DNA from: Granulicella sp.
Lineage (GTDB): Bacteria > Acidobacteriota > Terriglobia > Terriglobales > Acidobacteriaceae
DNA length: 44,247 bases
Reading direction: 5' to 3'
NCBI GenBank assembly: GCA_003132145.1
Contig: PKWU01000049.1
Location: 1-44,247, forward strand
Shown: piece by piece, positions 1 through 8,798 of the stretch
How positions within the stretch are numbered: the stretch's first letter is position 1
Layout of the letters: every line of letters begins with the position of its first letter
The notes under the pieces: generated by a model
What the model was told of the DNA's origin: nothing
What the model saw: only the letters and a program-made list of their open reading frames with translations
Database searches by the model: none
Program-made: the position numbers and the translations under genes

Positions 1-217
1 CCAGCCGCACCAGCTCCTGCCGCGGCCTCTCCACATAGGTCGCCCTCACATGGGTCATCGGCTCCAGCGCCCCCCCGAACCGCCGCCGGCTCTTCAGCGC
101 ATGGCGCGCCACGCCCTTCACCCGTCCCTGATCCCGCGTAAACAGGCTCACCACCAGGTCGGCCTCGTGGAACGGCCACGTCCGCAGCACAATCGCCTCA
201 CCCACATGCTCGATCAT
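1..217 (-). CDS. recO: DNA repair protein RecO, N-terminal part (cut by window edge)
   Basis: Reading the minus strand from an ATG at 217 gives a 72-residue open N-terminus that runs off the left edge. It begins MIEHVGEAIVLRTWPFHEAD and continues with segments such as LVVSLFTRDQGRVKGVARHA and SRRRFGGALEP, the recognisable OB-fold start of RecO (known family: RecF-pathway recombination mediator that binds ssDNA and helps load RecA). A GAGG lies about seven bases upstream of the ATG. The rest of the protein, including any zinc-binding part, is outside the window, so intactness cannot be judged. The sequence pattern is quite specific, and the main uncertainty is only the truncation. Confidence 0.85.
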   Translation of the reverse strand, partial: MIEHVGEAIVLRTWPFHEADLVVSLFTRDQGRVKGVARHALKSRRRFGGALEPMTHVRATYVERPRQELVRL

Positions 218-245
218 CGCGCCGCCTCATCCACCCTCATCCATC

Positions 246-300
246 GTCATCCTGAGCGGAGCTGCTCGCGCACTTTGCGAGCAGCGCAGTCGAAGGACCC
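246..300 (+). repeat. Type B hairpin element (TCCTGAGCGGAG...CGCAGTCGAAGGACCCC)
   Basis: Conserved flanks GTCATCCTGAGCGGA and CGCAGTCGAAGGACCCC enclose a perfect 9-bp stem GCTGCTCGC/GCGAGCAGC (261-269 with 277-285) with loop GCACTTT. The same flanks enclose different stems at 24077 and 40118. It lies between recO and the ferredoxin gene and is followed by a T-rich tail. Function unknown; a REP-like mobile or structural element is inferred. Confidence 0.8.
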
Positions 301-390
301 CTGTATTTTCTTTTGCTTCTGCTCGTATTCTCTCATCCCCGCCCCACAAGAAAAACGCGCAGCCCCAAGTTCGGACCGCGCGTCTGCACT

Positions 391-411
391 CACTTACCAC
401 TTACCACTGTC
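391..411 (+). repeat. Heptanucleotide tandem array (CACTTAC)
   Basis: Three adjoining 7-base units, CACTTAC, CACTTAC and CACTGTC, lie just 3' of the ferredoxin stop codon. This is one of eight period-7 arrays in the window. It resembles in form the short tandemly repeated repetitive heptamers known from cyanobacteria. Confidence 0.6.
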
Positions 412-417
412 TTTGCC

Positions 418-678
418 TTACCGCCCGAAGTGCGCCGCATTCTTCGCCGCAAACTCCGCCCACTTTTCCGGCAGGTCGTCGCCAGCGTAGATCGCCGAAA
501 CCGGACACACCGGCACGCACGCTCCGCAATCGATGCACTCCACCGGGTCGATGAACAACTGGTCCGCCTCGCCGTATCCAGCCTCATCCTTCTTGGGGTG
601 AATACAGTCCACCGGACAAGCATCCACGCACGCCGTATCTTTGGTCCCGATACATGGTTCCGCAATCACATAGGCCAT
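418..678 (-). CDS. fdxA: Seven-iron-type [3Fe-4S][4Fe-4S] ferredoxin
   Basis: 86-residue soluble electron carrier. Eight cysteines fit the Azotobacter ferredoxin I pattern. C9, C17 and C58 would ligate the 3Fe-4S cluster; C21, C48, C51 and C54 the 4Fe-4S cluster; and C25 matches the free cysteine of that family. The order C-x7-C-x3-CP followed by CIDCGACVPVCP is visible directly. The length is shorter than the 106-residue FdI type but normal for FdxA-like proteins in GC-rich bacteria. The start ATG at 678 has AAGGGAGA about eight bases upstream. The redox partner is not apparent from the neighbours, and the gene stands alone between repeat-rich spacers. Confidence 0.93.
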   Translation of the reverse strand: MAYVIAEPCIGTKDTACVDACPVDCIHPKKDEAGYGEADQLFIDPVECIDCGACVPVCPVSAIYAGDDLPEKWAEFAAKNAAHFGR

Positions 679-893
679 GGTTCCAATCTCCCTTGCTGTT
701 CAAAAATTCTCGTACTCAAAGTTCAGCGCCTGACCAAAAGCCGGCTCCGCATCTTCTACGGTCACAATACTACTACCAGCTCACCAACCATTCGCTTTAA
801 GATAAAAGATTCCTCTGCCGGTCCCGTCGATTCATAGAATTGTCGATCTGCTCTCCTTGTTGATGGAAGAGAGAAATTGTCATCCATCGCACT

Positions 894-958
894 GGGTGCC
901 CCATCCATTCCGCAGTGGGTGCCCCATCCATTCCGCGTTCGTTGCGGAATGGGTGGGA
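894..958 (+). repeat. Type A hairpin element, left half plus full copy
   Basis: A left half, GGGTGCCCCATCCATTCCGC, at 894-913 is followed three bases later by a complete copy at 917-958. In the full copy CCCATCCATTCCGC (923-936) pairs with GCGGAATGGGTGGG (944-957), 14 bp with one G-U wobble in RNA, around loop GTTCGTT. Non-coding copy, which makes it a useful reference for the in-gene copies. Confidence 0.85.
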
Positions 959-975
959 GACAACTCCATTGTCTT

Positions 976-991
976 CGATTGAGTTCAATCG
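976..991 (+). promoter_or_regulatory. Inverted repeat CGATTGA-GT-TCAATCG, operator candidate
   Basis: Perfect 7-bp inverted repeat with a 2-base centre, ending four bases before the TAGAAT -10 candidate of the small membrane protein gene. The position between -35 and -10 suits repressor binding. The cognate regulator is not recognised. Confidence 0.45.
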
Positions 992-994
992 CGG

Positions 995-1000
995 TAGAAT
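995..1000 (+). promoter_or_regulatory. -10 box TAGAAT, leaderless transcript candidate
   Basis: TAGAAT lies six bases before the ATG at 1007, so transcription would start at or next to the start codon. No Shine-Dalgarno sequence precedes the ATG, which agrees with a leaderless mRNA. No good -35 is seen at 17 bases. Confidence 0.4.
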
Positions 1001-1006
1001 CGTTCC

Positions 1007-1252
1007 ATGCCCCTACCCCCACAGCCTCCGCGCCCTCTCAGCCACGTCCTGCGTGCGCTCATCGAGGTCGCCTTCATCGTCTTCCTCTTCTACTCCAACC
1101 TCCTGATGGGAGAGTTCAACCGTTCCAGCGGCCACGGCAAAACCCTCGCCATCGCCCTCGCTGACATCTTCACCATCACCAACTTCTCCATCGCCATCCT
1201 CGCCGCCACCATCGCCTACCTCGTCTTCGAGACCCTGCGCAAAAATCTCTAG
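1007..1252 (+). CDS. Small two-helix membrane protein of unknown function
   Basis: 81 residues. A proline-rich cytosolic start (MPLPPQPPRP) is followed by a hydrophobic helix around residues 19-35 (EVAFIVFLFYSNLLMGEF) and a second around 57-74 (FSIAILAATIAYLVFETL), ending in a short basic tail. C-ending codon use matches other + strand genes here, which supports real coding. I do not recognise a characterised family. The gene is isolated, with a probable leaderless promoter and an inverted repeat directly upstream. Function unknown. Confidence 0.7.
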   Translation: MPLPPQPPRPLSHVLRALIEVAFIVFLFYSNLLMGEFNRSSGHGKTLAIALADIFTITNFSIAILAATIAYLVFETLRKNL

Positions 1253-1288
1253 TAGCATTCTCTCCCCGGATGGCGTGCAAAGAAAGTC

Positions 1289-1430
1289 GTCATCCTGAGC
1301 GCACCATCACATAAGTTGTCATTCTGAGCGCAGCGAAGAATCCCCGCATTTCGTCGTTGCTTGTTTTTCGCCGTTGTTTGTTTTTGCTGTCATCCTGACC
1401 CTCGAACGAAGTGAAGGGGAAGGATCCCGA
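1289..1430 (+). repeat. Cluster of hairpin repeat halves and an AGAAT-type hairpin
   Basis: Contains a type B left half (GTCATCCTGAGCGCA at 1289), then GTCATTCTGAGCGCAGCGAA at 1318 closing with AGAATCCCC (ATTCT/AGAAT stem), T-rich hexamers, and GTCATCCTGACC at 1389 ending GAAGGATCCCGA. All are on the + strand. The cluster sits between the small membrane gene and the 3' end of the phosphatase gene. Confidence 0.65.
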
Positions 1431-1477
1431 CGAATCCGATCCTATCCATACCGCCAGAACCTTTCTCCCACAAAACT

Positions 1478-2386
1478 TCAGCCTTTTCCTTCTCCCCGAG
1501 CCGCCGCCCGCTTCGCCGCAAACTCCGCCGGAGTGGGAATCGCCCCCATCTCCCGCCCCGCGAACATCTCCTGAAATAAATGCTGCATCTCTGCCTTCAC
1601 CAGACCATTGGTCGCAAACACCTCGCGCGAGTCCAGCGTGAACCTCCCGCCATCGAAGTGCGTCACCGTCCCGCCCGCCGCCTCCACCAGCAGAACCCCC
1701 GCGCTCGTGTCCCACGGGTTCAGATTGAACTCCCAAAATCCATCCAGCCGTCCGCAGGCCACATATGCCAGGTCCAGCCCCGCCGACCCCGCCCGCCTCA
1801 CCCCATGCGACCGCAGCGTGATCTCCTGATAGAAGTGCATATTCGGCGAGCTGTGCCGCTTATGGCTCGGAAATCCCGTCGCCGTCAGCGACTCGGCCAG
1901 CGTCCCTGTCTTCGACACATGGATCGCCTTCCCATTCAGGAACGCCCCCTTGCCCCGCTCCGCCGAGAACATCTCGTCCCTCAGCGGATCGTAGACCACC
2001 CCCGCCACAATCTCTCCATCTTTGTCATTGGAAGTACTGCCCGCGTCCTTGGCCAGCCCCGCCGCCCGCCGCTCCAACCCCAGAATCACGCAGAACGCCG
2101 GAAACCCATGCGCAAAGTTCGTCGTCCCGTCCAGCGGATCGACGTACCACCGAAACTCGCTGTCGAGCTGGTCCCTCGTCCCCTCTTCGCCGTAGATCCC
2201 GTGCCCAGGAAACGCCGCCGTCAGCTTCTCGCGGATCAGCTTCTCGCTCGCGCGGTCGGCCTCCGTCACCAGGTCCACATCGCCCTTGTACTCGGTCGCC
2301 ACGCCCTTCTCGTAGAACCCCCGCAGCAACGCGCCCGCCTGCCGTGCAATCCCCTCCGCCACATGCGCAAACTCAAACCGCTTCAT
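1478..2386 (-). CDS. Inositol monophosphatase family protein (SuhB-like)
   Basis: 302 residues. The family hydrolyses inositol-1-phosphate or related sugar phosphates and nucleotide bisphosphates with Mg2+. The metal-site motifs are present: GEEGT near residue 67, DPLDGTTNF near 84-92, and WDTSAGVLLVEAAGG near 221-235. A GERGKGAFLNG-like loop (here AERGKGAFLNGKAIHVS) is also typical. A short polar insertion (KDAGSTSNDKDGE) precedes the conserved IVAGVVYDP strand and lengthens the protein slightly. The start ATG at 2386 has GAGGAGAG upstream. The substrate cannot be told from sequence; CysQ- or histidinol-phosphatase-like activity are alternatives within the superfamily. Confidence 0.88.
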   Translation of the reverse strand: MKRFEFAHVAEGIARQAGALLRGFYEKGVATEYKGDVDLVTEADRASEKLIREKLTAAFPGHGIYGEEGTRDQLDSEFRWYVDPLDGTTNFAHGFPAFCVILGLERRAAGLAKDAGSTSNDKDGEIVAGVVYDPLRDEMFSAERGKGAFLNGKAIHVSKTGTLAESLTATGFPSHKRHSSPNMHFYQEITLRSHGVRRAGSAGLDLAYVACGRLDGFWEFNLNPWDTSAGVLLVEAAGGTVTHFDGGRFTLDSREVFATNGLVKAEMQHLFQEMFAGREMGAIPTPAEFAAKRAAARGEGKG

Positions 2387-2440
2387 CGTCTCTCCTCAAC
2401 TCAATCGCTCATTACCAGCCTATCAGCCCGACGATTTTCG

Positions 2441-2517
2441 TTTGTCATTCCGCACGGATTGTCATCCCACACATTTTCGTTTGTCATTCCGCAGCGCAGC
2501 GGAGGAATCTGCTTTTG
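2441..2517 (+). repeat. Type D hairpin array: two halves then a full copy
   Basis: Left halves TTTGTCATTCCGCA (2441) and TGTCATCCCACA (2460) precede a complete type D element (about 2480-2517): TTGTCATTCCGCAGCGCAGC, then GGAGGAAT and the tail CTGCTTTTG. ATTCC pairs with GGAAT around a GC-rich core. It lies between two leftward genes. Confidence 0.75.
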
Positions 2518-2532
2518 CTCTTATCCCCCACG

Positions 2533-3408
2533 TCAATTCGCCGACGGCCGCTCCACATGGTCGATCACAATCACATCCGCCGGAGCCTTCACCGGAACCA
2601 GCTTCAGCCCAAGCTGCTCCTGAATCGCGGTGAAGAGGCCCGGCAGCGCATTCGGATCGGCGGTGCTCGATTCGTCCCTCGACCACTTCAGTTGAAAGTC
2701 GTATCGCCCCTGCAATCCGGTCTGGTCCACAAGCGGCCGGTCCACGTCGAGCAGCAGATACAGCGCCAGGTCTGCCATGGATGTGTTCGCGAACTGACAC
2801 GTCCGTACATTCCCGCCTTCGCCGTCTTCGCGGGGCATGCCGTTCGGATCGCCCGTACTCCTGGCAATCTTCACCCCGCCCTTCGCCACCGTTAGCGCGA
2901 ACACCGGCATCTCCCGTTGCTCATGGTGCAGCTTCAAGCCGAACCGTTGCGCCAGCAGCTTCCGCACCATGCTTTGGAACTGCCGTAGATTTGGCTTACC
3001 CTCCACATCGGACACGCCATCCACGTCGAAGTGCTCCGTCCGCGCCCAATCCGGCAAGTCCACAATCTGGCTCTTCTGCATTCCGTAGGCCATCATCAGC
3101 ATGATCTCCACCGGCTGGTTCTCGATCACCTCGTGCCGCCCGCGCACGTCGAAGGCATCGTTCCGGGCATTCGGATCGCTCGGCTTGATCGTCACCACCT
3201 CATACGCCGGGTCGGCATTCGCCGCCATCATCTTCACCGGCTCAGTTCCCGCCGCCCCTTGCGCCGTCTGCCCCGCCAGCGGCGCGCTCCCCACTCCCAA
3301 CAGCATCGCCCCCGCCACAACCACCCAACCCGCCCCACCAACCCACAGCTTCCTTCCCATCTTCACTCTACAAATCATTGGCCCATACCTCTTCAACTCA
3401 CTACGCAT
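2533..3408 (-). CDS. TIGR03435-type secreted protein, paralogue 1
   Basis: About 291 residues from the ATG at 3408, which I prefer because the following residues (MRSELKRYGPMI...MGRKLW) align with the start of paralogue 2 and both starts lie in CACTACGCAT. An N-terminal hydrophobic segment (VVVAGAMLLGVGSAPLAGQ) is a probable signal peptide. The TIGR03435 hallmarks are clear: YEVVTIKPSDPN, then LPDWARTEHFDVDGV, LLAQRFGLKLHHEQREMPVF, LTVAKGGVKI, a GR-x-DFQLKW strand and the C-terminal VIVIDHVERPSAN. The family is expanded in soil Acidobacteriota and has no known activity. An ATG-like start seven codons further upstream is possible but less likely. Confidence 0.85.
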   Translation of the reverse strand: MRSELKRYGPMICRVKMGRKLWVGGAGWVVVAGAMLLGVGSAPLAGQTAQGAAGTEPVKMMAANADPAYEVVTIKPSDPNARNDAFDVRGRHEVIENQPVEIMLMMAYGMQKSQIVDLPDWARTEHFDVDGVSDVEGKPNLRQFQSMVRKLLAQRFGLKLHHEQREMPVFALTVAKGGVKIARSTGDPNGMPREDGEGGNVRTCQFANTSMADLALYLLLDVDRPLVDQTGLQGRYDFQLKWSRDESSTADPNALPGLFTAIQEQLGLKLVPVKAPADVIVIDHVERPSAN

Positions 3409-3461
3409 CCTACGCCCACTCAGTTCCACAAATTAACTCCGCCGGGTCGGTTGCCTTCTTG

Positions 3462-3649
3462 TTTGTCATTCCGCAGCTTATTTGTTTGTCATTCCGCAGC
3501 GCAGCGGAGGAATCTGCTTTTGTTCTTGCCGTCATTCTGGCCCACCTCAGCGTCGTCATTCTGGCGCAGCCAGAATCTCAGTATTGGCCTTTGCCGTTGC
3601 CTGTTCGATTGTTTGTCATTCCGTAGCGCAGCGGAGGAATCTGCTTTTG
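3462..3649 (+). repeat. Mixed hairpin repeat cluster (types D and C)
   Basis: Order on +: type D left half (3462), full type D (about 3485-3522), a type C left half GTCATTCTGGCC (3531), a variant type C hairpin (3554-3580, ATTCTGGC...GCCAGAAT), then a second full type D (3611-3648). It fills nearly all of the spacer between the two TIGR03435 paralogues. No gene is seen here. Confidence 0.75.
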
Positions 3650-3663
3650 CCTGCCCCCACGCC

Positions 3664-4875
3664 TCAATTCGCCGAAGGCCGCTCCACATGGTCGATCATG
3701 ATCACATCCGCCATCGCCTTCACCGCCTCCAACTTCAACCCAATCTGCTCCTGAATCGCCGTGAACAACCCCGGCGCCGCATTCGGATCGTTCGACGGCG
3801 CAGGAATCCTCGCCCCAATCGCCGTGAACTGCGTCTCATCCGGCGTCCACTTCAGCAGAAAATCCCACCGGCCCTCCAGCCCCGTCTGGTCCACCACTGG
3901 CCGGTCCAGCACGTACTGCATCGCCTTGGCATACTCCCCCATCGTCGTGTTCGTCTCCTTCATGTATGCCGATGTCGAGAAGTTGTCATTCGGCGGCCCA
4001 TTCGGATTGCCCAGGCTCTTGGTCAGCTTCGACCCTCCCTTGGCGACTGTTAGCGCGTACACCGATAGCTCCCGCTGTTCGTTGTGTGCCTTCAGCCCGA
4101 ACCGGTCCGCCAGCACCTTCCGAATCATCGACCGGAACTGCGTCAGGTTCGGCCTGCCCGGCGCATCCGGCACGCCATCGACAAAGTAATGGTCGGTGCT
4201 GAACCACGCCGGCCCGCCCACGATCTGCTTCACATGGATCCCCCACGCAAACGAGATCATGTCATTCACCGTCTCGTTGGCTGCACGGACATGTCTCCCT
4301 CTGGTTTGAAAGCCCCGGTTCCCATCGTTCGGATCGCTCGGCTTGATCGTCACCACCTCATACGTCGGATCGGCATCCAGCGCCATCGGTTTGTCCGGCT
4401 CGGGAATCGCCCACGCCGAGTCTCCAGTCACCCGCGTCAGATTCAGCGCATAGGAGTTCAATCCCTGCGTCCACATCCCTGCCATCGACGCGCCGTCAGC
4501 GCTCAGCTTTCCCTGGTAGCTGGCTTCGATCGCAGGGATCGTGAACTTCGCGTTCGCGCCAGCCAGCGTAATCGTAGGAATCGCCGTTGCCTGATTGCTG
4601 GAATCGATGCTGTAGAGCGCGCCCTTCCAGCCGCTCTTGTTCGCCGCACCGTCTCCTTTGGAGATCTTCACCACGATGCGCATCGCCTGCCCCACCTGCA
4701 TCGTCCCCTGCCACGTCCCCGCAATATCCTGCGCCGTCTGCGCCACCAGTGGAACACTTCCCAGCCCCAACATCATCGCCGCAACAACCAACCAACCCGC
4801 CCCGCCAATCCACAACCTTCTTCCCAATTCCACTATGCGCATCATTGGCCCATCCCTCTGCAAACCACTACGCAT
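3664..4875 (-). CDS. TIGR03435-type secreted protein, paralogue 2 with extra N-terminal domain
   Basis: 403 residues, tandem paralogue of the gene at 2533-3408. The start, signal-like segment (WLVVAAMMLGLGSVPLVAQ) and C-terminus (IMIDHVERPSAN) match closely. It carries about 100 extra residues after the signal peptide (from DIAGTWQGTMQVG to about LTRVTGDSAW), a beta-rich segment with the 'GTWxG...' start often seen ahead of TIGR03435 domains in this phylum. The core again has YEVVTIKPSDPND, FGLKAHNEQRELSVYALTVA and GRWDFLLKW. Function unknown and secretion inferred. The spacer between the copies is filled with hairpin repeats, which may have helped duplication. Confidence 0.87.
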   Translation of the reverse strand: MRSGLQRDGPMMRIVELGRRLWIGGAGWLVVAAMMLGLGSVPLVAQTAQDIAGTWQGTMQVGQAMRIVVKISKGDGAANKSGWKGALYSIDSSNQATAIPTITLAGANAKFTIPAIEASYQGKLSADGASMAGMWTQGLNSYALNLTRVTGDSAWAIPEPDKPMALDADPTYEVVTIKPSDPNDGNRGFQTRGRHVRAANETVNDMISFAWGIHVKQIVGGPAWFSTDHYFVDGVPDAPGRPNLTQFRSMIRKVLADRFGLKAHNEQRELSVYALTVAKGGSKLTKSLGNPNGPPNDNFSTSAYMKETNTTMGEYAKAMQYVLDRPVVDQTGLEGRWDFLLKWTPDETQFTAIGARIPAPSNDPNAAPGLFTAIQEQIGLKLEAVKAMADVIMIDHVERPSAN

Positions 4876-4899
4876 TATATGTCGAATCAGTTCAAATAC

Positions 4900-6156
4900 T
4901 CACTTCGCATCGGCAAAGTATCCCGTGCGATAGCGCAGATTGTACTTCGCGTCCGACGCCGCGTCGGTCAGCTTCACTTTGATCCGCCGAAACCCGCCGC
5001 TGCCCTGCTCCGGCGCGTAGTACCCCAACAAATACTGCGTCCGCAGGTCGTCCGAGATGTGGCTGAACGCCGGCTCCAGGTCCTTCGGGTCGATGACCGT
5101 GTAGTACTTCCCGCCCGTGTCCTCGGCGAGTTGGATCAGCGCGTGTTCACCGCCCGTGTTGCGTCCCGCATCCGCGGCAATCGGCACAATGATGATCGAG
5201 TAGACAATCGCCCCCGCGCGCTGTGCCTCTTCGACCGCCTCCTCGTAGCGCACGCCGTGTTCGACCGAGTCGCCGCCGTCGCTGATCACCACCAGCACGC
5301 GTCGCCGCCCAGCCGCCGCCGAGGTCGTTGCAAGCCGCTGGCTGGCCAGAAAGACCGCGTTGTAGAGCGCCGTCTCGTCGCCGCGCCGGATCTCGCCCAG
5401 TCCCTCCTCGATGCGCTTGGCCTGATTGGTAAACGGCACCACCTCGCGCACGTTGTCGGCAAACTCCATCAGGCCGATCTCGTCCTGCGGCCGCAGGATC
5501 GCGCGTACGAAGTGCTTCGCCGCCTCACGCTCCAGACGCTCGCTGGTTACTACCGTCTCGCTCGCGTCAATCGCCAGCACAATCGACAGCGGACTGGTCG
5601 CCTCGCGCTCGAAGATTGCAACCGTCTGGGCCGCGCCGTCCTCGAAGAGCTGAAAGTCCTTCTTCTCGAAGCCGCCCACCGGCGCGCCGTGCGCGTCCAC
5701 CACGTTCACCGCCACGTTCACCAGCCGCGCCTTCACGCGCAACGTCCCCACATCGCCCCCTCGATTCACCGGCTGCGTCGACGAACTCTGCGGCACAGAT
5801 CCAGCCCCAGTCAGCGGCCCCGCCACCGGCTCCGGCAATCCCGCATTGGGATGCGCCACCCGCCGCCGCACCACTGGGACCGCCGTCGTCGATGAACCCG
5901 TAGTCTGCGAACCAGCCGTCGCCGAACCACTGGTCTGCGAGCCGGACGATTGCGCACCACTCTGCGACGAGCCAGTCTGCGAACTTCCGCTCTGCGGTGA
6001 AGAACCGCTCTGCTGCGAACTCGTCGTCTGCTTCGGCGTGGGCGACAATGGAGTCGGCTCCGCCTGCGTCTCCTGCGCGCGAAGCTGTGAGCGAAAAGGC
6101 GCAAGACCAAGCGCCAAGCCCAGCGCCGTCGCAACGATTGCCTCACCAACCCTCAT
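4900..6156 (-). CDS. Secreted VWFA-related acidobacterial-type protein
   Basis: 418 residues. An N-terminal hydrophobic segment (VATALGLALGLAPF) suggests export. Residues about 35-90 are low-complexity Q/S/G/T (QTGSSQSGAQSSGSQT-like). A beta-rich domain starts at LRVKARLVNVAVNVVDAHG with DFQLFEDGAAQTV. The von Willebrand A domain then has the MIDAS-like AIDASET (a conservative T replaces the second S of DxSxS), the mid-domain D/T region RRGDETALYNAVFLAS and VLVVISDGGDS. These fit the VWFA-related acidobacterial family TIGR03436, usually secreted and of unknown ligand. The SD GAGGGTGA precedes the ATG at 6156. It lies directly upstream, in transcriptional order, of the two TIGR03435 genes, 24 bases from paralogue 2, so a transcription unit is plausible. 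Confidence 0.88.
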   Translation of the reverse strand: MRVGEAIVATALGLALGLAPFRSQLRAQETQAEPTPLSPTPKQTTSSQQSGSSPQSGSSQTGSSQSGAQSSGSQTSGSATAGSQTTGSSTTAVPVVRRRVAHPNAGLPEPVAGPLTGAGSVPQSSSTQPVNRGGDVGTLRVKARLVNVAVNVVDAHGAPVGGFEKKDFQLFEDGAAQTVAIFEREATSPLSIVLAIDASETVVTSERLEREAAKHFVRAILRPQDEIGLMEFADNVREVVPFTNQAKRIEEGLGEIRRGDETALYNAVFLASQRLATTSAAAGRRRVLVVISDGGDSVEHGVRYEEAVEEAQRAGAIVYSIIIVPIAADAGRNTGGEHALIQLAEDTGGKYYTVIDPKDLEPAFSHISDDLRTQYLLGYYAPEQGSGGFRRIKVKLTDAASDAKYNLRYRTGYFADAK

Positions 6157-6300
6157 CGCTCACCCTCGCTTTTGTGCAGCGTCCACCCGATCTCTCCTCG
6201 AAGAGTTAGACGCACGAGCGCGCAAGACGCCGAAGCTGAACCCGCGAACCCGCATCCGCTCAGAATACCTTCTATGCGATTCCGAAGCCACACACAGAAT

Positions 6301-6329
6301 GAGGCGGCCACGAGACTCGCGACCGCCTC
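6301..6329 (-). terminator. Hairpin 3' of lon, possible terminator
   Basis: On the minus strand GAGGCGGTCGCGAG pairs with CTCGTGGCCGCCTC, 14 bp with two G-U pairs and a one-base loop margin, beginning 19 bases after the lon stop. No U-tract follows, so rho-independent function is uncertain. Confidence 0.45.
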
Positions 6330-6347
6330 TTCAATGTTGCGCGAAGA

Positions 6348-8798
6348 TCAGTTGGTCGCGCCGATCAGTTCTTCGCGCACCACCTCGTCCTCCACCGCCT
6401 CGCCCTTCGACTTCGGCAGCGCAATCGCCAGCACGTCTTCGATCCGGCTCGCATAGTGGATCGTCACGCCCTTGATCTGTTCAGGAGACAGGTCCTCATC
6501 CACCTGCTGCTTGCAGTCCGTCGGCAGGATCACGTCGCGCACGCCAGCCCGCTTGGCCGCAAGGAACTTCTCCTTGATCCCGCCCACCGGCAACACGTTG
6601 CCGCTCAGTGTGATCTCGCCCGTCATCGCCAGCAGAGGATGCACCCGCGTGTCCGTCAGCAGGCTCACCAGCGCCGTCGCCATGGTTACGCCCGCGCTCG
6701 GCCCATCCTTCGGAATCGCGCCCGCCGGCACATGGATGTGCAGGTCCACCTCCTTCAGCAGGTCCTCGTCGAGTCCCAGCGCCAAAGCGTTCGACCGCAC
6801 CCACGTCAGCGCTGCCTGCATACTCTCCTTCATCACATCGCCAATCTGTCCTGTGATGGTGAACGTCCCTTTGCCCTTCATGCGGTTGGCCTCGATGAAC
6901 AACACATCGCCGCCCGCCGGAGTCCACGCCAAACCCACCGCAACTCCGGCCCGCTTCGTCCGCTCGGCAATCTCCGTATCCACGCGCACCTTGATCCCGC
7001 CCAGAAACTCCAGAATCACCTCGTTGGTAATCACCAGCTTCTCCGGCTTGCCCTCGGCGATGCGTCGCGCCAGCTTGCGGCAGATCGTTCCAATCTGCTG
7101 CTCCAGCTTGCGCACGCCCGCCTCGCGCGTGTAGTGCCGCGCAATCTGCGCAATGCTCTCCTGCGAAAATTCGATCAGCTCCGCGTCGATCCCGTTCTCC
7201 TTGATCTGTCGCGGGATCAGGTACGTCGTCGCAATCGCCACCTTCTCTTCCTCGGTGTATCCCGTCAGCTCGATAATCTCCATCCGGTCCAGCAGCGGCG
7301 CCGGCACCGAGTCGAGCTGGTTCGCCGTGCAGATGAACAGCACCTTCGACAGGTCGAACGGCTGGTCCAGATAGTTGTCGCGAAATGTATTGTTCTGCTC
7401 CGGGTCCAGCACTTCCAGCAGCGCGCTCGCCGGATCGCCGCGGAAGTCGTGCCCCAGCTTGTCCACCTCGTCCAGCATGAAAACCGGGTCGTTGGTTTCG
7501 ATCCGCTTCAGGTTCTGGATCACCTGCCCCGGCAGCGCGCCGATGTACGTCCGCCGGTGTCCGCGCAGCTCCGCCTCGTCGTGCATCCCGCCCAGCGAGA
7601 TGCGCGCGAACTTCCGTCCCAGCGCCCGCGCCACGCTCCGCCCCAGCGACGTCTTGCCTACGCCCGGAGGCCCCACAAAGCACAGAATCGGCCCCTTCAT
7701 GTCCGGCTTCAACCGCCGCACGCTCAGGTAGTCCAGAATCCGGTCCTTCACCTTCTTCAGCCCGTAGTGGTCCGCGTCCAGAATCTCCTTGGCCTTCAGA
7801 ATGTCCACCTCGCCCGCCGAAGACTTCGACCACGGAAGCACTGCCAGCCACTCGATGTAATTCCGCGTCAGCGAGTAGTCGACCGCCATCGCATTCATCC
7901 GGCTCAACCGCCCAAGCTCCTTCAGCGCGTCCTTCTTGGTCTCCTCCGGCATCCCCGCCGCTTCAATCTTCTCCTTCAGCTCCGCAATGTCTTTCTGCGT
8001 CTCGTCCAGGTCGCCCAGCTCCTTCTGGATCGCCTTCAACTGTTCGCGCAGATAGTAGTCCCGCTGCGACGACTGCACCGAATCCTGCACCTCGGTCTGG
8101 ATCTTGTTGCGCAACTGCTGCACCTCGATCTCCTTCGCCAGGTGCTTGTTGATCCGCTCCAGCCGCGCCGAGACATCCGGCGTTTCCAGCAGCTCCTGCT
8201 TGTCCGTCGTGGTCAGGAACGGCAGCGAAGACGCGATAAAGTCCGCCAGCCGCCCCGGTTCCTCAATGTTGATCGCAATCGTCTGCAAGTCGTCCGAAAG
8301 CGTCGGCGACGAACTCACAATCTGCTGGAACTGGCTCACCACATTGCGCTGCAGCGCCTCCGTCTCCGGCGACGCCACAGGCTCAATCTCTTCCACCGTC
8401 TCGCACTCCGCGGTCATAAACGGGCTGTTCTGGGCAAACTCGCCCAGCCGCACCCGCTCGTTGCCCTCGGTAAAAACAAACAGGCTCTGGTTCGGCATCT
8501 TCACCACTTTATGCACCGTCGCGCGCGTGCCAATGTGGTGCAGGTCCGCAGCCTCCGGCGCGTCCTGCCGGGCGTCCCGCTGCGCCACCACCAGAATCGT
8601 CTTCTCCTCGCCCAGCGACTGGATCAACAGGATCGAGCTCTCCCGCCCCACCGTCAACGGCAGCACCGCATGGGGAAACAGCACTGTGTCCCGCACCGGA
8701 AGCACCGGAATCGCACGGCCCGCGATCGCAACCGCCGCCGAATCATCGTCAACCCTTGCTGCTCTTGGCTTGATCACGCTTACAAATTCACTTGGCAT
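6348..8798 (-). CDS. lon: ATP-dependent Lon protease
   Basis: 816 residues, full length for bacterial LonA. The N-terminal substrate-binding domain ([20 protein letters not shown]) is followed by a long helical region, then the AAA+ module with Walker A GPPGVGKT near residue 375 and Walker [10 protein letters not shown] near 440. The C-terminal peptidase has the catalytic Ser in [11 protein letters not shown] near 700 and the Lys in [14 protein letters not shown] near 742. It degrades misfolded and regulatory proteins in the cytoplasm. The start ATG at 8798 has AAGGA seven bases upstream, and TATAAG further up could be a -10. Single gene with its own spacer on each side. Confidence 0.98.
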   Translation of the reverse strand: MPSEFVSVIKPRAARVDDDSAAVAIAGRAIPVLPVRDTVLFPHAVLPLTVGRESSILLIQSLGEEKTILVVAQRDARQDAPEAADLHHIGTRATVHKVVKMPNQSLFVFTEGNERVRLGEFAQNSPFMTAECETVEEIEPVASPETEALQRNVVSQFQQIVSSSPTLSDDLQTIAINIEEPGRLADFIASSLPFLTTTDKQELLETPDVSARLERINKHLAKEIEVQQLRNKIQTEVQDSVQSSQRDYYLREQLKAIQKELGDLDETQKDIAELKEKIEAAGMPEETKKDALKELGRLSRMNAMAVDYSLTRNYIEWLAVLPWSKSSAGEVDILKAKEILDADHYGLKKVKDRILDYLSVRRLKPDMKGPILCFVGPPGVGKTSLGRSVARALGRKFARISLGGMHDEAELRGHRRTYIGALPGQVIQNLKRIETNDPVFMLDEVDKLGHDFRGDPASALLEVLDPEQNNTFRDNYLDQPFDLSKVLFICTANQLDSVPAPLLDRMEIIELTGYTEEEKVAIATTYLIPRQIKENGIDAELIEFSQESIAQIARHYTREAGVRKLEQQIGTICRKLARRIAEGKPEKLVITNEVILEFLGGIKVRVDTEIAERTKRAGVAVGLAWTPAGGDVLFIEANRMKGKGTFTITGQIGDVMKESMQAALTWVRSNALALGLDEDLLKEVDLHIHVPAGAIPKDGPSAGVTMATALVSLLTDTRVHPLLAMTGEITLSGNVLPVGGIKEKFLAAKRAGVRDVILPTDCKQQVDEDLSPEQIKGVTIHYASRIEDVLAIALPKSKGEAVEDEVVREELIGATN

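Larger units (their letters stand above)
679..1006. other. Intergenic region with type A hairpins and an operator-like site
   Basis: About 330 bases without a gene between the ferredoxin (leftward) and the small membrane protein (rightward). It holds the ferredoxin 5' region, a left-half type A repeat at 894-913, a full type A hairpin at 917-958, and the inverted repeat and -10 box of the next gene. I see no other coding signal in it. Confidence 0.6.
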
